NCBI RefSeq assembly: GCF_013266735.1
Contig: NZ_JABSNU010000006.1
Span: 62,001-126,000 of the forward strand
Direction of reading: 5' to 3'
Origin: Pedobacter foliorum
Lineage (GTDB): Bacteria; Bacteroidota; Bacteroidia; Sphingobacteriales; Sphingobacteriaceae
Length of the DNA: 64,000 nt
Part shown: in pieces, positions 16,849 through 27,400 of the stretch
Layout of the letters: each line of letters starts with the position of its first letter
How positions within the stretch are numbered: position 1 is the first letter of the stretch
Notes under the pieces: model-generated
Databases searched by the model: none
Seen by the model: only the letters and a program-made list of their open reading frames with translations
What the model was told of the DNA's origin: nothing
Program-made: the position numbers and the translations under genes

Positions 16849-17138
16849 TCCTCTATATAATTAACAATCGTACCTAAATTCAGATTGATAAGCTGATCAA
16901 GATCCATGTTGGACAACCATCCTGTAAAGTCTATCTGCTCACCAAAATGTGCTTTAATTTTCTCAGAAAAGGATACAATTTCAATACTATCCATCTCAAG
17001 ATCTTTAGTAAAAGAGCTTTCCATGGTGATATCCATTTCTTCTACAAATTCTTCACCTATCACCTCAGTAATAAATTGTTTCATAAGATCAAAGATCTCG
17101 TTGCTATTCAGTTTTGCTGTCGATACTACTGCGTCCAT
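16839..17138 (-). CDS. Free-standing acyl carrier protein
   Basis: A 99-residue acidic protein with the phosphopantetheine site D50-S51 in KDLEMDSIEIV and the helix pattern of carrier proteins. The sequence is close to, but not the same as, the two ACP domains inside the large synthase. It overlaps the KS-AT-DH-PPTase gene by 13 nt and the hydrolase gene by 10 nt. It may receive the finished chain or a branch acyl group and present it to the hydrolase or to the acyltransferases. Activation probably needs the PPTase domain encoded directly upstream. Confidence 0.88.
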   Translation of the reverse strand: MDAVVSTAKLNSNEIFDLMKQFITEVIGEEFVEEMDITMESSFTKDLEMDSIEIVSFSEKIKAHFGEQIDFTGWLSNMDLDQLINLNLGTIVNYIEECQ

Positions 17139-20100
17139 CCGATTATATAATTTTTATGTTTTATAGTTTTTATGAATATGTCGTTAATTCTTAATTCTTC
17201 TCCTCTAATCTCCTGTATGGTATATGCTTTCGGATTGCCCATTAATCCCTTTCCAAGATATTTCCCATAAGCCTCCTTTGCCACCCAAAAACGGGTTGAC
17301 CATTCTGCATTGTCCTTATCAGCCAATAAAGCTTTTTCTTCTTCAGAGAAAACAAGATCACCAAATCCTTCACTACGTTCCTCAATCCTTTCTATGTCAA
17401 TACCCACAGAGCGATCATACTGGGCAATACCCACCGCATCAGTTCCTTTATGAGCAATAGAAACATGTATACCATCTGTCATGCTACCATGAGGATAAGG
17501 TTTTCTGAATTCGTCAGATCTGATTTCAAAAGCAATTGGATAATATGCTTCCTGTTTGGTCTTGTTTAGCAAATTGCGGACTGCATCTTTTACAGCCACT
17601 CTGCTAATCATCCATTCTTTACGCTTATTCGGCAATAAAGAATTATGATGCTTTTTCTCATCCTGATTGAAATAGCGTTTCAAGATAAAGTCCCAGGAAA
17701 CAACCCTGCTATAAGCATTATGGAACATGAATACACCCGGTGCAATCTCTTCAGAAAGTCTGTTGTGTAATGGCGACATGGATACACTCCACAAAGCATC
17801 ATCAATTTCCAATCTTCTGTTTTGCCAGCCAGTTATTATTGCCCAGATCTTACCACCTCTTTTCATCACAAAATCTGCCGTAGCAAATTCATCATTCAAA
17901 TCAGTGAGCACACAAGTACATTCAAAGCTTCCTTTCTGATCTTTAAAATCACCAAAAAACTCTATCTCCTGTATTTTTACCGGGAAAGCGATACGATCCT
18001 TTGTCAGTGTAAGTTGTAGCCATAAGCCAAAAAGTTGTCCGGCATTATCTAAAAGCGATCCCTTTCCTGCATCACCTTCAATGATACCCGTTATACCCTT
18101 CTCGCCAACTGCAATTAATTTCTTTATACCCTGGTAGCCCGGACCATGAAACATATGTCCATCATAAATCTGCTCAGTTGTTCTATCGATATCTAAAAGC
18201 TTACCTACATCAAAACTCCTCAAAGGAGCATCAGCAAGTTTGCCTGTTAGCAGTACTTCTGCATTTGCAAATCGTTCCAGATTCAGGTATACCAGTTGCT
18301 GACTTTTCCACTCTCCGACAACCGTTTCTACAAATGGCTTTGCAACATTCATCCATTGAAACACTTTAATGTTCAAGATCTTTTGCACCTGTTCTTCAGG
18401 CGACTGTTCCGCTGCAATTTCAGCGAACATTTCAAAGATCATTGTCATGGGAATTACCGGATCCATATCATCAACACAATGCCATCCCTTAGGTTGTCTA
18501 AGTAATGAGTGGTCTACCAGATATGGGCAATTATCTAAGCTAACATCCAGTTTTTTAGAAAACGGAACTCGTTGCCCAGAAGTCCTCACTACCTGAGCAG
18601 GAGCATTTACAGTTTGAGCAGGATATGTTGTCTGCACCGAAGGGAAGGCCCCGTTCCCAGAAACTCCATTCTTAAACAATTGAAGTAATTCAGATTGAAT
18701 ATCAATCATCTCTTCAACATTCTCATTAAATGCTTTCATTAAAGGGTGAGCAGCAACATCCTCTAAAATCACTTCTTTACGGTAAGCACTCTGTTTTACG
18801 GCCAGTGCTTTAATCCCTTCAATATTATTAATGATAGGTAAACCAAGTTGAAGAACCATGCCTTTTCTAGAGACAACATTCTTCTTCTCATAGCCCATAA
18901 ACTGCATTCCCGCTTCTTTACCTTCTATAAACAATGCAGCAAGCACACGCTGAAGCTGCGCAATACCAGAACGTATCGGCACATTTGAAGATACTGTACT
19001 GAAGTTTTTACCACGCAAAGTATCATCAATAAAACCAATCAAACCACCAGATCCAATTTGTACAAATACCCTTGCACCCTCATTATAAAGTCGCTCGGTT
19101 AGTTCACGAAAGCGAACCGGTTTTATCAAATGTTCTACACTTAATTGTCTTATTGCCTCAAAACCTTCTGGATAAAGCTCCAGTGTTGTAGCCGACCATA
19201 AAGGGAACTTCGTTTTCCTGAACTGCATATCTTTCATGCCGTCCAACATCACATCTAGCTTATCTGCCACAAAAGGCGAGTGAAAACCAGACTGAAAAGG
19301 CAATATCTGATGAAAGATCTGCTGAGTCCTTAATATTGGAACAAGTTCATCAAGCGCCGCATTGGTTCCGCAAAGAATAACCTGTTGCGGACAATTATCA
19401 TTAGAAAGATATAACTGATCTATGTTTTCAATAATAGGTTGCAGCTTATCAATTCCACATCCTACGGCAATAAATTTGGAATCTTTTAACTCAAATGTTT
19501 CCGGATTGAGGTAATTCAACAATTGCATTACCGATGATTCTTCCGCTAATTCAGAAGATCTTGCGGCAAGCCATTCGCCTAAACTATGTCCTGCGTTCAT
19601 ATCCGGCAGCACACCTAGCTGTTTAATGGCAGTATCCAGAATACTACTTTTCTCCAGAATCTTCAAAGCCTCATCCAATAAACCACCAGAAACCGAGGCT
19701 TCTTTATGTGCAATATTAAAATGCTCGGCAACACTCAAAACCTCTCCTCCTGCTAAGCCATCAAGCCCCGGAAACACAAAAGCAACTTTACCGCCATTGC
19801 TTAAAAGAGGCTTATTAGTATACCATATATCTTGCTTATTTCGCCATGGATTGTCTTTCCCTGCAATTTTAAGCGCTTTCTTTATTCTTTCAGGAGTTGG
19901 ATCAAACACCGCAATGCGATATTGTCCTTCACCAGGGTCTTTATCATTGGCTTCCAAAGCGCTTAGCAAAGCCTCGTGACTATGGCGGGCAATTAATAAT
20001 ACCTCATCAGTTTTAGCATTCGCTGAAACAGAATTAGTTTCTGGTTTATTCGCTCCATACCCCTCAAGTACCACATGTGCGTTTATACCTCCAAAACCAA

Positions 20101-21430
20101 AGGCATTTACGCCTGCAATTCTTGGCAAGCCTGAAGCTTCCCAATCTTGAGCATCTTGAACTGCTTTAAATCTTGTTTCTTTTAATTGTGCCAAAGGCAC
20201 TTCACAATGTAATGTTGGCGGAATAATACCATGATACAATGCCAATGATGTTTTTATCAACCCGGCAATACCTGAGGCAGGCATCGCGTGGCCTATGTTA
20301 GACTTTACAGTACCTATCCCCGCCTTTGGCAATGAAGCATCATTACCAAAAAACTGTAATAAGGTCTCTATTTCAGTTTTATCACCCAATGGAGTACCGG
20401 TACCATGCGCCTCAATATATCCTATATCTTTTAAATCGACACCTGCATTTTCCCATGCTTGGGTAATCGCTTTAATCTGTCCTTTTACTGAAGGGCTCAT
20501 TACACTAGTACCACTCCCATCACTGCTAACACCAATACCTTTTAGTACTGAGTAAATCCTGTCACCATCAGCAATTGCATCTTCTAGTCGTTTTAATACT
20601 ACAAACCCGCAGCCTTCTCCAATAAGTAACCCATCTGCCCCTTCATCAAAAGGAGCGATCTTTCCTTTTCTGGACAATGCACCTAGTTGAGTAAAAATAC
20701 TCCAAAATGCTGCATTCTGACCAACATGAACGCCTCCTGCAATAACCATATTGCAGCGGTTACTATTCAGTTCCTGCACCGCATGATCAATTGCAATAAG
20801 AGAACTGGCACAAGCAGCATCTAAAGTATAAGCTACACCACCAAGATTCAATCTGTTAGCAACTAAAGAAGCCACCAGGTTAGGAATAAGCCCCATTGCA
20901 GTATCAGCACCAAAACGGCCTTTACGAAGTTGAAACTCTTTCTTTACCTTATCTATTTCTTCATCGCCCAGATGTGGCAAAAGGTCTTTTAATACGCTCG
21001 CAATCTGCTCTCCTGTTCTAACAATTTCTATTGCACGCGTAGCTCCCGGCCCGGCATAGTTACCTTTACCTATAATGATGCCGGTTTTATCAAGAGAAAC
21101 ATTCTTTTCAAATACTCCGGCATCTTCCAATGCTTTTTGCACCAGACTAAGCGTTAGCAAATGATCCGGCTCAGTACCTTCAACTGCTACCGGGAGTATC
21201 CCAAAATTTGCAGGATCAAACTCCACTTCCGGGATAAAACCACCGCGATTACAATAAAAACGATCTACGCCAGATGAACCCTTTTCAAAATGTACCTGAT
21301 CAATTCTATTCGCAGGAACAACCTGCGTAGAATCTACCTTATTAATTATATTTTGCCAGAATGTCTCCACATCACCCGCACCCGGGAAAATGCAAGACAT
21401 TCCTACTACAGCTACATCTGTTTTTTTCAT
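17126..21430 (-). CDS. Modular synthase: KS-AT-DH with C-terminal phosphopantetheinyl transferase
   Basis: A 1434-residue type I synthase. KS (about 1-460) has the full triad C207 (DAACASS), H342 (AHGTGTPLGD) and H381 (NIGHA). AT-like domain (about 548-850): FVFPGLDG, S616 in GHSLGEW and H717 (GFHSPF). A linker rich in Thr/Ala/Pro/Val leads to a PKS-type double-hotdog dehydratase (about 960-1210) with H974 and D1128 plus FHGPGYQ. Residues about 1265-1434 form a PPTase with GIDIE (1343-1347) and WVAKEA (1382-1387). There is no ACP of its own, so it must work with the carrier domains of its neighbour. PPTase fusion parallels PfaE of PUFA synthases. It begins 12 nt after the 2344-residue synthase. 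Confidence 0.92.
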   Translation of the reverse strand: MKKTDVAVVGMSCIFPGAGDVETFWQNIINKVDSTQVVPANRIDQVHFEKGSSGVDRFYCNRGGFIPEVEFDPANFGILPVAVEGTEPDHLLTLSLVQKALEDAGVFEKNVSLDKTGIIIGKGNYAGPGATRAIEIVRTGEQIASVLKDLLPHLGDEEIDKVKKEFQLRKGRFGADTAMGLIPNLVASLVANRLNLGGVAYTLDAACASSLIAIDHAVQELNSNRCNMVIAGGVHVGQNAAFWSIFTQLGALSRKGKIAPFDEGADGLLIGEGCGFVVLKRLEDAIADGDRIYSVLKGIGVSSDGSGTSVMSPSVKGQIKAITQAWENAGVDLKDIGYIEAHGTGTPLGDKTEIETLLQFFGNDASLPKAGIGTVKSNIGHAMPASGIAGLIKTSLALYHGIIPPTLHCEVPLAQLKETRFKAVQDAQDWEASGLPRIAGVNAFGFGGINAHVVLEGYGANKPETNSVSANAKTDEVLLIARHSHEALLSALEANDKDPGEGQYRIAVFDPTPERIKKALKIAGKDNPWRNKQDIWYTNKPLLSNGGKVAFVFPGLDGLAGGEVLSVAEHFNIAHKEASVSGGLLDEALKILEKSSILDTAIKQLGVLPDMNAGHSLGEWLAARSSELAEESSVMQLLNYLNPETFELKDSKFIAVGCGIDKLQPIIENIDQLYLSNDNCPQQVILCGTNAALDELVPILRTQQIFHQILPFQSGFHSPFVADKLDVMLDGMKDMQFRKTKFPLWSATTLELYPEGFEAIRQLSVEHLIKPVRFRELTERLYNEGARVFVQIGSGGLIGFIDDTLRGKNFSTVSSNVPIRSGIAQLQRVLAALFIEGKEAGMQFMGYEKKNVVSRKGMVLQLGLPIINNIEGIKALAVKQSAYRKEVILEDVAAHPLMKAFNENVEEMIDIQSELLQLFKNGVSGNGAFPSVQTTYPAQTVNAPAQVVRTSGQRVPFSKKLDVSLDNCPYLVDHSLLRQPKGWHCVDDMDPVIPMTMIFEMFAEIAAEQSPEEQVQKILNIKVFQWMNVAKPFVETVVGEWKSQQLVYLNLERFANAEVLLTGKLADAPLRSFDVGKLLDIDRTTEQIYDGHMFHGPGYQGIKKLIAVGEKGITGIIEGDAGKGSLLDNAGQLFGLWLQLTLTKDRIAFPVKIQEIEFFGDFKDQKGSFECTCVLTDLNDEFATADFVMKRGGKIWAIITGWQNRRLEIDDALWSVSMSPLHNRLSEEIAPGVFMFHNAYSRVVSWDFILKRYFNQDEKKHHNSLLPNKRKEWMISRVAVKDAVRNLLNKTKQEAYYPIAFEIRSDEFRKPYPHGSMTDGIHVSIAHKGTDAVGIAQYDRSVGIDIERIEERSEGFGDLVFSEEEKALLADKDNAEWSTRFWVAKEAYGKYLGKGLMGNPKAYTIQEIRGEELRINDIFIKTIKHKNYIIGWTQ

Positions 21431-21442
21431 AATGCCCTCCGG

Positions 21443-24400
21443 CTACCAGTTACTTCCTGCCATGATGAGTACCTGACTCTCATTTCCGTATTTAACTTCA
21501 TTTACAAAGGTTTCCATACCATCCTTCAATGGTATCATCGAAATACCTCTGCGTTCATATTCTTTTTCAAGTGTTGATGAAACCATTCCGGCACCTTTCC
21601 AAGGCCCCCAGTTTATCGCCATCACCTTACCTTTTATTTTTGCGTTTAATGCCCAGGCATATCTGTCCATTACACTGTTTGCTGCAGCATAATCTGTTTG
21701 TCCACGATTTCCGTAAACGGAAGCGATGCTCGAGAAGAAAATTACAAACTGAGTTTCAGGTCTTAGTTGCTCTGCAAGCACACGTAAAGGCGTTACCTTA
21801 GTTTCAAAAACCCTCTTGAATGATTCCACTGTTTTACCATGAAACAATTTATCCTCCAACAAACCGGCACCATGAACTACCCCATCTATCCTTCCGTAAG
21901 CTGCATAAACATCTGCGATAAATTTGCTTAAGCCTTCCTCATCACGCAAGTCAAGCGAAGCATAGGATACAACAGAGCCTTCTTTTTCAAGTGAAGTAAT
22001 AGTTTCCAGAATCTGATTGTTTTTATAAATTCGACTCGTTTCCTTTTCTATTTCTGAAGGTTTTTTAATCTCACCCTGTTTGATTAGGTAAGCTCTAATC
22101 TCTTCTGTGGTTTTCATAGCAGCAAACTGCTCCAATCCATTAGTTCGTGGATCAGGAGAACGACCGACCAAAATATATCTGCAAGGATATTCTTTTGCAA
22201 AATGCGTTGTTAACTTAGCAGTAATACCCTGTGCACCCCCAAGAACCAACACCACAGCATCTTTACTCAATTGAATATGAGAATCAGATAACTCTGTCAC
22301 CAATTGTGAAGGAATAAGTTCAAGCGTTTGCCTTTGAGCTCCATCATATATAACCTCAGATGGTACATCAGGATTCAGAATCTCATTTAAGGTAATCACA
22401 GCAATTTCCTCTGCAGAAGATTTTGTTGTTAAACTAACAATCCTGCATTTGGTGTTTTCGTATTCCTTGTCTAAACTTTTAAACAAGCCAGAATAACCTT
22501 GAAAATGCCTTAACATTGCAGTATCTGCTTCATTATTCATATGACCTTTGGTATCCGAAATCAAATACACCCATTTCATCTCCTCAAAGTTCAACTCCTT
22601 AATCATTGCAATATTGTCAATAATAGTAGCCTTATCCGGCGAGGCAAACATGTTCAGCATGATTAAACCTTTATAGCCTGTTAAGCTATCTTTAGCAGAA
22701 ACAATATCTACAGTTGCACCTTGCGCCTCAAACAATTCTTTAATAGCTCCCGCTTGTAAACCGGCATCATCAGTTACTGCAAAACGAATTCCTTTTAAGG
22801 CCGAAGTATCTTTATTTACAAGCTCTGAAGGCGTAAGCTCAAAGCGAAGTCTTGACAAAGCCTCATCATAGCTGTTAGCACTCTCTTGAATAATCTTTTT
22901 AGCTTCTGTAACAGTTTCTGCACTTTCAGATTCTATTTCAGAAATCCAATTTACCAGACCATTAAGCGTTTTAATCGCTGCAAGTTTTTCCATTAAATCA
23001 TCGCCGCTATCCTCACCTTTACTAAAGCCTATCTTTACTTTCAGCTCGCCAATGATTTCCATACGCTTAATAGAATCTATACTTAAATCCGCTTCCAGAT
23101 CAAGATCCATACCTAGCATATCCTGAGGATAGCCGGTTTTGTCACTAACCACCGAAAGTATAGCTGATTTAATATCGGCAAGTGTAAATTTCACATTGCT
23201 TACTGCTACGTTTACATCTAATGCTTCAACCTCCTCCGCAACCGGCACTGCTGACGCTGTATTTTCATTAATCCAGTTTACTAAACCATTTAGGGTTTTA
23301 ATACCTGCAAGTTGCTCCATAAAAGCATCTTCGTTTTTATCAGCATTACTAAAACCGCCCAGTTCTGTGCGCAAAGAGCCAATAATCTCCATACGTTTAA
23401 TAGAATCGATGCTTAAATCGGCCTCTAAATCCATTTCCATTCCAAGCATTTCCTGAGGATAACCAGTTTTATCACTTACAATACTCATTAAAACTGCTTT
23501 AACATCAATTTTTACGGCTACCGATTTTACAGGAGCGGCAACTGCCGACTGAACCGCAACTACTTGTGGTGAAGCTGCAATCTGTACACTTGATGTAGGT
23601 TGCACTACGGCTGGTGCAGGAACATACATTTGCTGAGGCATTTGCATGTTAGGCGACTGCTGAGCTAAAAACGTTAACATTACATCACGTTGTGCCTGAA
23701 TCATCATTTTCATGCTGTTCAGATACTCCTGCATCATTTGTTCGGCCCCATTTGAGGGTGCATTTATATATTCTGTTTTCAATTCTGTTCCTTTTAGTTT
23801 AATTGGCTGTACTATTGGCAACGCTCCGTTAGCAGGTAGTTTTCCTACCGATGGAATAGCGTGCTGCCCATTTACATACCAAACTGTTTTACTCCTTTTG
23901 TACTGTCCCGGTTCATCAAGATTTAAAAGCTTACCATTACGTCCTTCAAACAATTTTTCCAATTTAACATCACGTCCTGTCGCCATATAGGTAGCAATTG
24001 TACAAAGGAGGTGTGTAATCTTATTATGGCTATTGTCCTCTGCGTAAAGCAAAAGTTCATCTCTGCCTAAACATGCTTTTGCAAGAGCAGTCAATACCTT
24101 CCCAGGCCCAACCTCAATAAATATTCTTGCCCCATCCTGGTACATCTGTTCTACCTGCTCAACAAATTTCACAGGTTTCACAAGGTGATCGGTAAGTCTT
24201 TCCTTTACGGCCTCAGCTCCTGTAGGATAAAGAGCCGCAGTGGTATTAGACCAAACCGGCAGGTTCAGGTTAGTAAATTCAACCTCATCAAGTACATTTT
24301 TATAAAGTGCCTTTGATTTGGCAACCAACGGGCTGTGGAAAGCACAAGCAACTTCCAGCGGTCTGAAAGAAATTTTAGCAGTCTTAAGTACCTCAGCCAG

Positions 24401-27400
24401 GTTTTTAATTGCCGGAGTTGTACCCGCAATTACCAATTGAGTGGGCGAATTATAGTTTACAGCATAAACATCCTTCATTCCATCAATCACCTTAAATATC
24501 TCGTCTTCCTTACTCGTTACCGCAATCATAGCTCCGGTATCTTCACCTTCTACAGCATCCAGAATAGCTTTAGCACGTTGTTCACTTAAAAACACCAGTT
24601 GATCTTCATCAAAAGCACCTGCAAAACACAAAGCAGGTAACTCACCATAACTATGCCCGGCAACCATATCAGGCTCAATACCTAAATCCTTGAGGAAATT
24701 GGCAATTGCCAGATCAACAATACCCAATAGCGGCTGTGCCATACGGGTATCCTTAATTCTTTCTTTTTGCGCTTTTAAAGAAGCCTCATCAAATACGGTA
24801 TTAGGGAAAAGAACTTGCTCATATTCAATCTGGTTCTTTAACAGTTTGCGCATAGCAGGGAAAATCACAAATAGATCTCTAGCCATATTAATACGCTGAC
24901 TGCCCTGACCAGGGAACATAAACGCAACCTTACCTTCTCTCTTTTTAGTGATGTAAGTATCTTTACTTTCAACACCTGACAAAGCCAAATCAATCTTCAT
25001 GATCAGGTCTTCAACCCTGTCAGCTACAATACTTAATTGTATCTGTTTAGTGTTTCCAAGCGCCAAACTGAAGGCAATATCTTTTAAATCTATGTTGTCA
25101 TTTTCATCCAGTAAAGCCTTTACATTGCTCAATTGCTTTTTGGCCTCATCATAAGTATCACCTCTAAAAACGAAAAGCTCAGATGGCAATGAAGTTAATG
25201 CCGGAGCCCGCTCAGAAACTTTATGATCACTTTCAATAACCGCATGGAAGTTAGTACCTCCAAAACCAAAAGCACTTACACCTGCATAACGCTTATCTTC
25301 CATCCAAAGGCCAGCTTCAGTATGGAAAGCAAAAGGACTTGTACTACTATTATAATAACTGTTCGGCTTTTTTAAATTAATGGTGGGTGGCTTTACCCCA
25401 TGGTAAACAGACAGCGCGGCTTTTATTAAACCAGCTAAACCGGCAGCACATTTCGTATGTCCGATCTGAGTTTTTACTGATCCGAGGTGAGTTTGATTAG
25501 CCCTTGCGCCCGATTCATTTAACATATCAGTTAACGCACTAAGCTCAGTTCTATCACCTACTACTGTACCCGTTCCATGAGCTTCAACTAACCCAAGAAC
25601 TGACGGCGAGATACCAGCCTGGCCATACGCACGTTCAAGTGCCCTAACCTGACCCGATTTACGCGGGGCAGTTAAACCAAGACTCTTGCCATCACTAGAA
25701 CCACCTATCCCCTGAATTACAGCATAAACCCTATCTCCATCTCTCAAAGCATCTTCATGCCTTTTCAACACTACCATAGCAACACCTTCACCCAATGCAA
25801 TACCATCTGCCTCAGCATCAAAGGTTGCACATCTTCCCTTGCGGGATAAAGCATGTGTGCTAGAGAACATCAGGAAGTCGTTGATGCCATTGTGTAAGTC
25901 GGCACCACCGGCAAGTACCATATCTGATTTTTCAAGAAACAATTCCTGACAAGCCAAATCAATAGCTGCTAAAGATGAGGCACATGCCGCATCTACAGTA
26001 TAATTACGCCCACCAAGGTTTAACCTGTTGGTAATACGTCCTGAAATCACATTCGCTAAAATCCCAGGGAAAGAATCTTCTGTTGTTTTCGGCAACAGTT
26101 CATCCAACTCAGCTGGCATTTCGCCAAACACCTGCTTAAAAAACCCTCTGAAACTGTAGCTGTTCGCAAGGTCATTTCCACCTTCAGCACCAATAATTAC
26201 AGATACATTCTCTGCATTAAAGCTGCCATCTTTATAGCCGGCATTCTCCATTGCCTGTTTGGCCACCATTAAACTCAATAACTGAGTTGGTTCAATTGCA
26301 GCTAACGACTGTGGAGGAATACCATATTCCAGTGGATCGAAATCAATTTTAGGAATAAAACCGCCCCACTTAGAGTGAGACATGTCCTTATCTGTTGATT
26401 CCGGATTATAATACAGCTCTTTATTCCAGCGCTCATCAGGCACCTCAGTAACCGAATCATTGCCTAAAATAATGTTACGCCAGTATTCTTCAATATTTTT
26501 TGCTCCCGGAAAAATACAAGCCATACCTACGATGGCTACATTTAACGATTTTTCTTTAGCCTCAGGAATTGCAGACAACTCTGCATTTTCAATATATTTA
26601 TAGTTGCCCTCAGCAACATCCTTATGTAAATCTAAAACAGAAACAACCTCATTACGCATTGCCGCTATCTGGCCAATCATGTACATACCAAGATGTAACT
26701 GATCCTTTTCAGCAATTGTCACCAACTTATCACCCTGGCGTTCAATCCCTTTTGCAGCAATACGAAGACGACCAACATTTAGGCCTTCCAGTTTTGCCCA
26801 GATTTCTTTTTTATCTACACCCTCTTTCTGAAGCTTTTCTTTTTCTTCATTAAAAAAGGCTGCAAATGGAGAATTTAAGCATCTGGTTTCATGACCCGGC
26901 GCTGTTTCAAGCAACACTGTATCGTTAGATGCCATAGCTTGCTCCTGAAATTTATCCTGGATAGCGCCTGTAGCAACTGCTTCTTTAGTATATAAATAAG
27001 AAGTCCCCATTAACACCCCAACCTTTACACCTTTTGCCGCCAGTGGCGCCGCCATTACAGCAATAAATGCAGTAGATAAAGCATCATGGATTCCTCCCGC
27101 AAAAAACACACTGATCTGTTCCGGCTGGTCTTCTTTTAATAGTCGCTCAATTTGCTTCTCCCAAAGCACCATGCTCGACAATGGACCGACGTGCCCACCA
27201 CATTCTCTTCCCTCAAAAACAAAACGTTTGGCACCTTCCTTTAAAAACATATCCAAAAGAGATACCGATGGCACATGAAGAAAAGTTTTAATGCCTAACT
27301 TTTCAAGCGGTTTAGCTTGCGATGGTCGGCCACCTGCAATTAATACCACAGGAGGCATTTCTTGTTTTATATACTCCAGCTGCTCATCGCGCAGCTCTTG

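Noticed and set aside
19626..19979. 117-residue plus-strand frame
   Set aside because: Antisense to the KS-AT part of the 1434-residue synthase; no start signal or family match.
23139..23456. 105-residue plus-strand frame
   Set aside because: It lies wholly antisense to the tandem ACP region of the synthase and has no features of its own.
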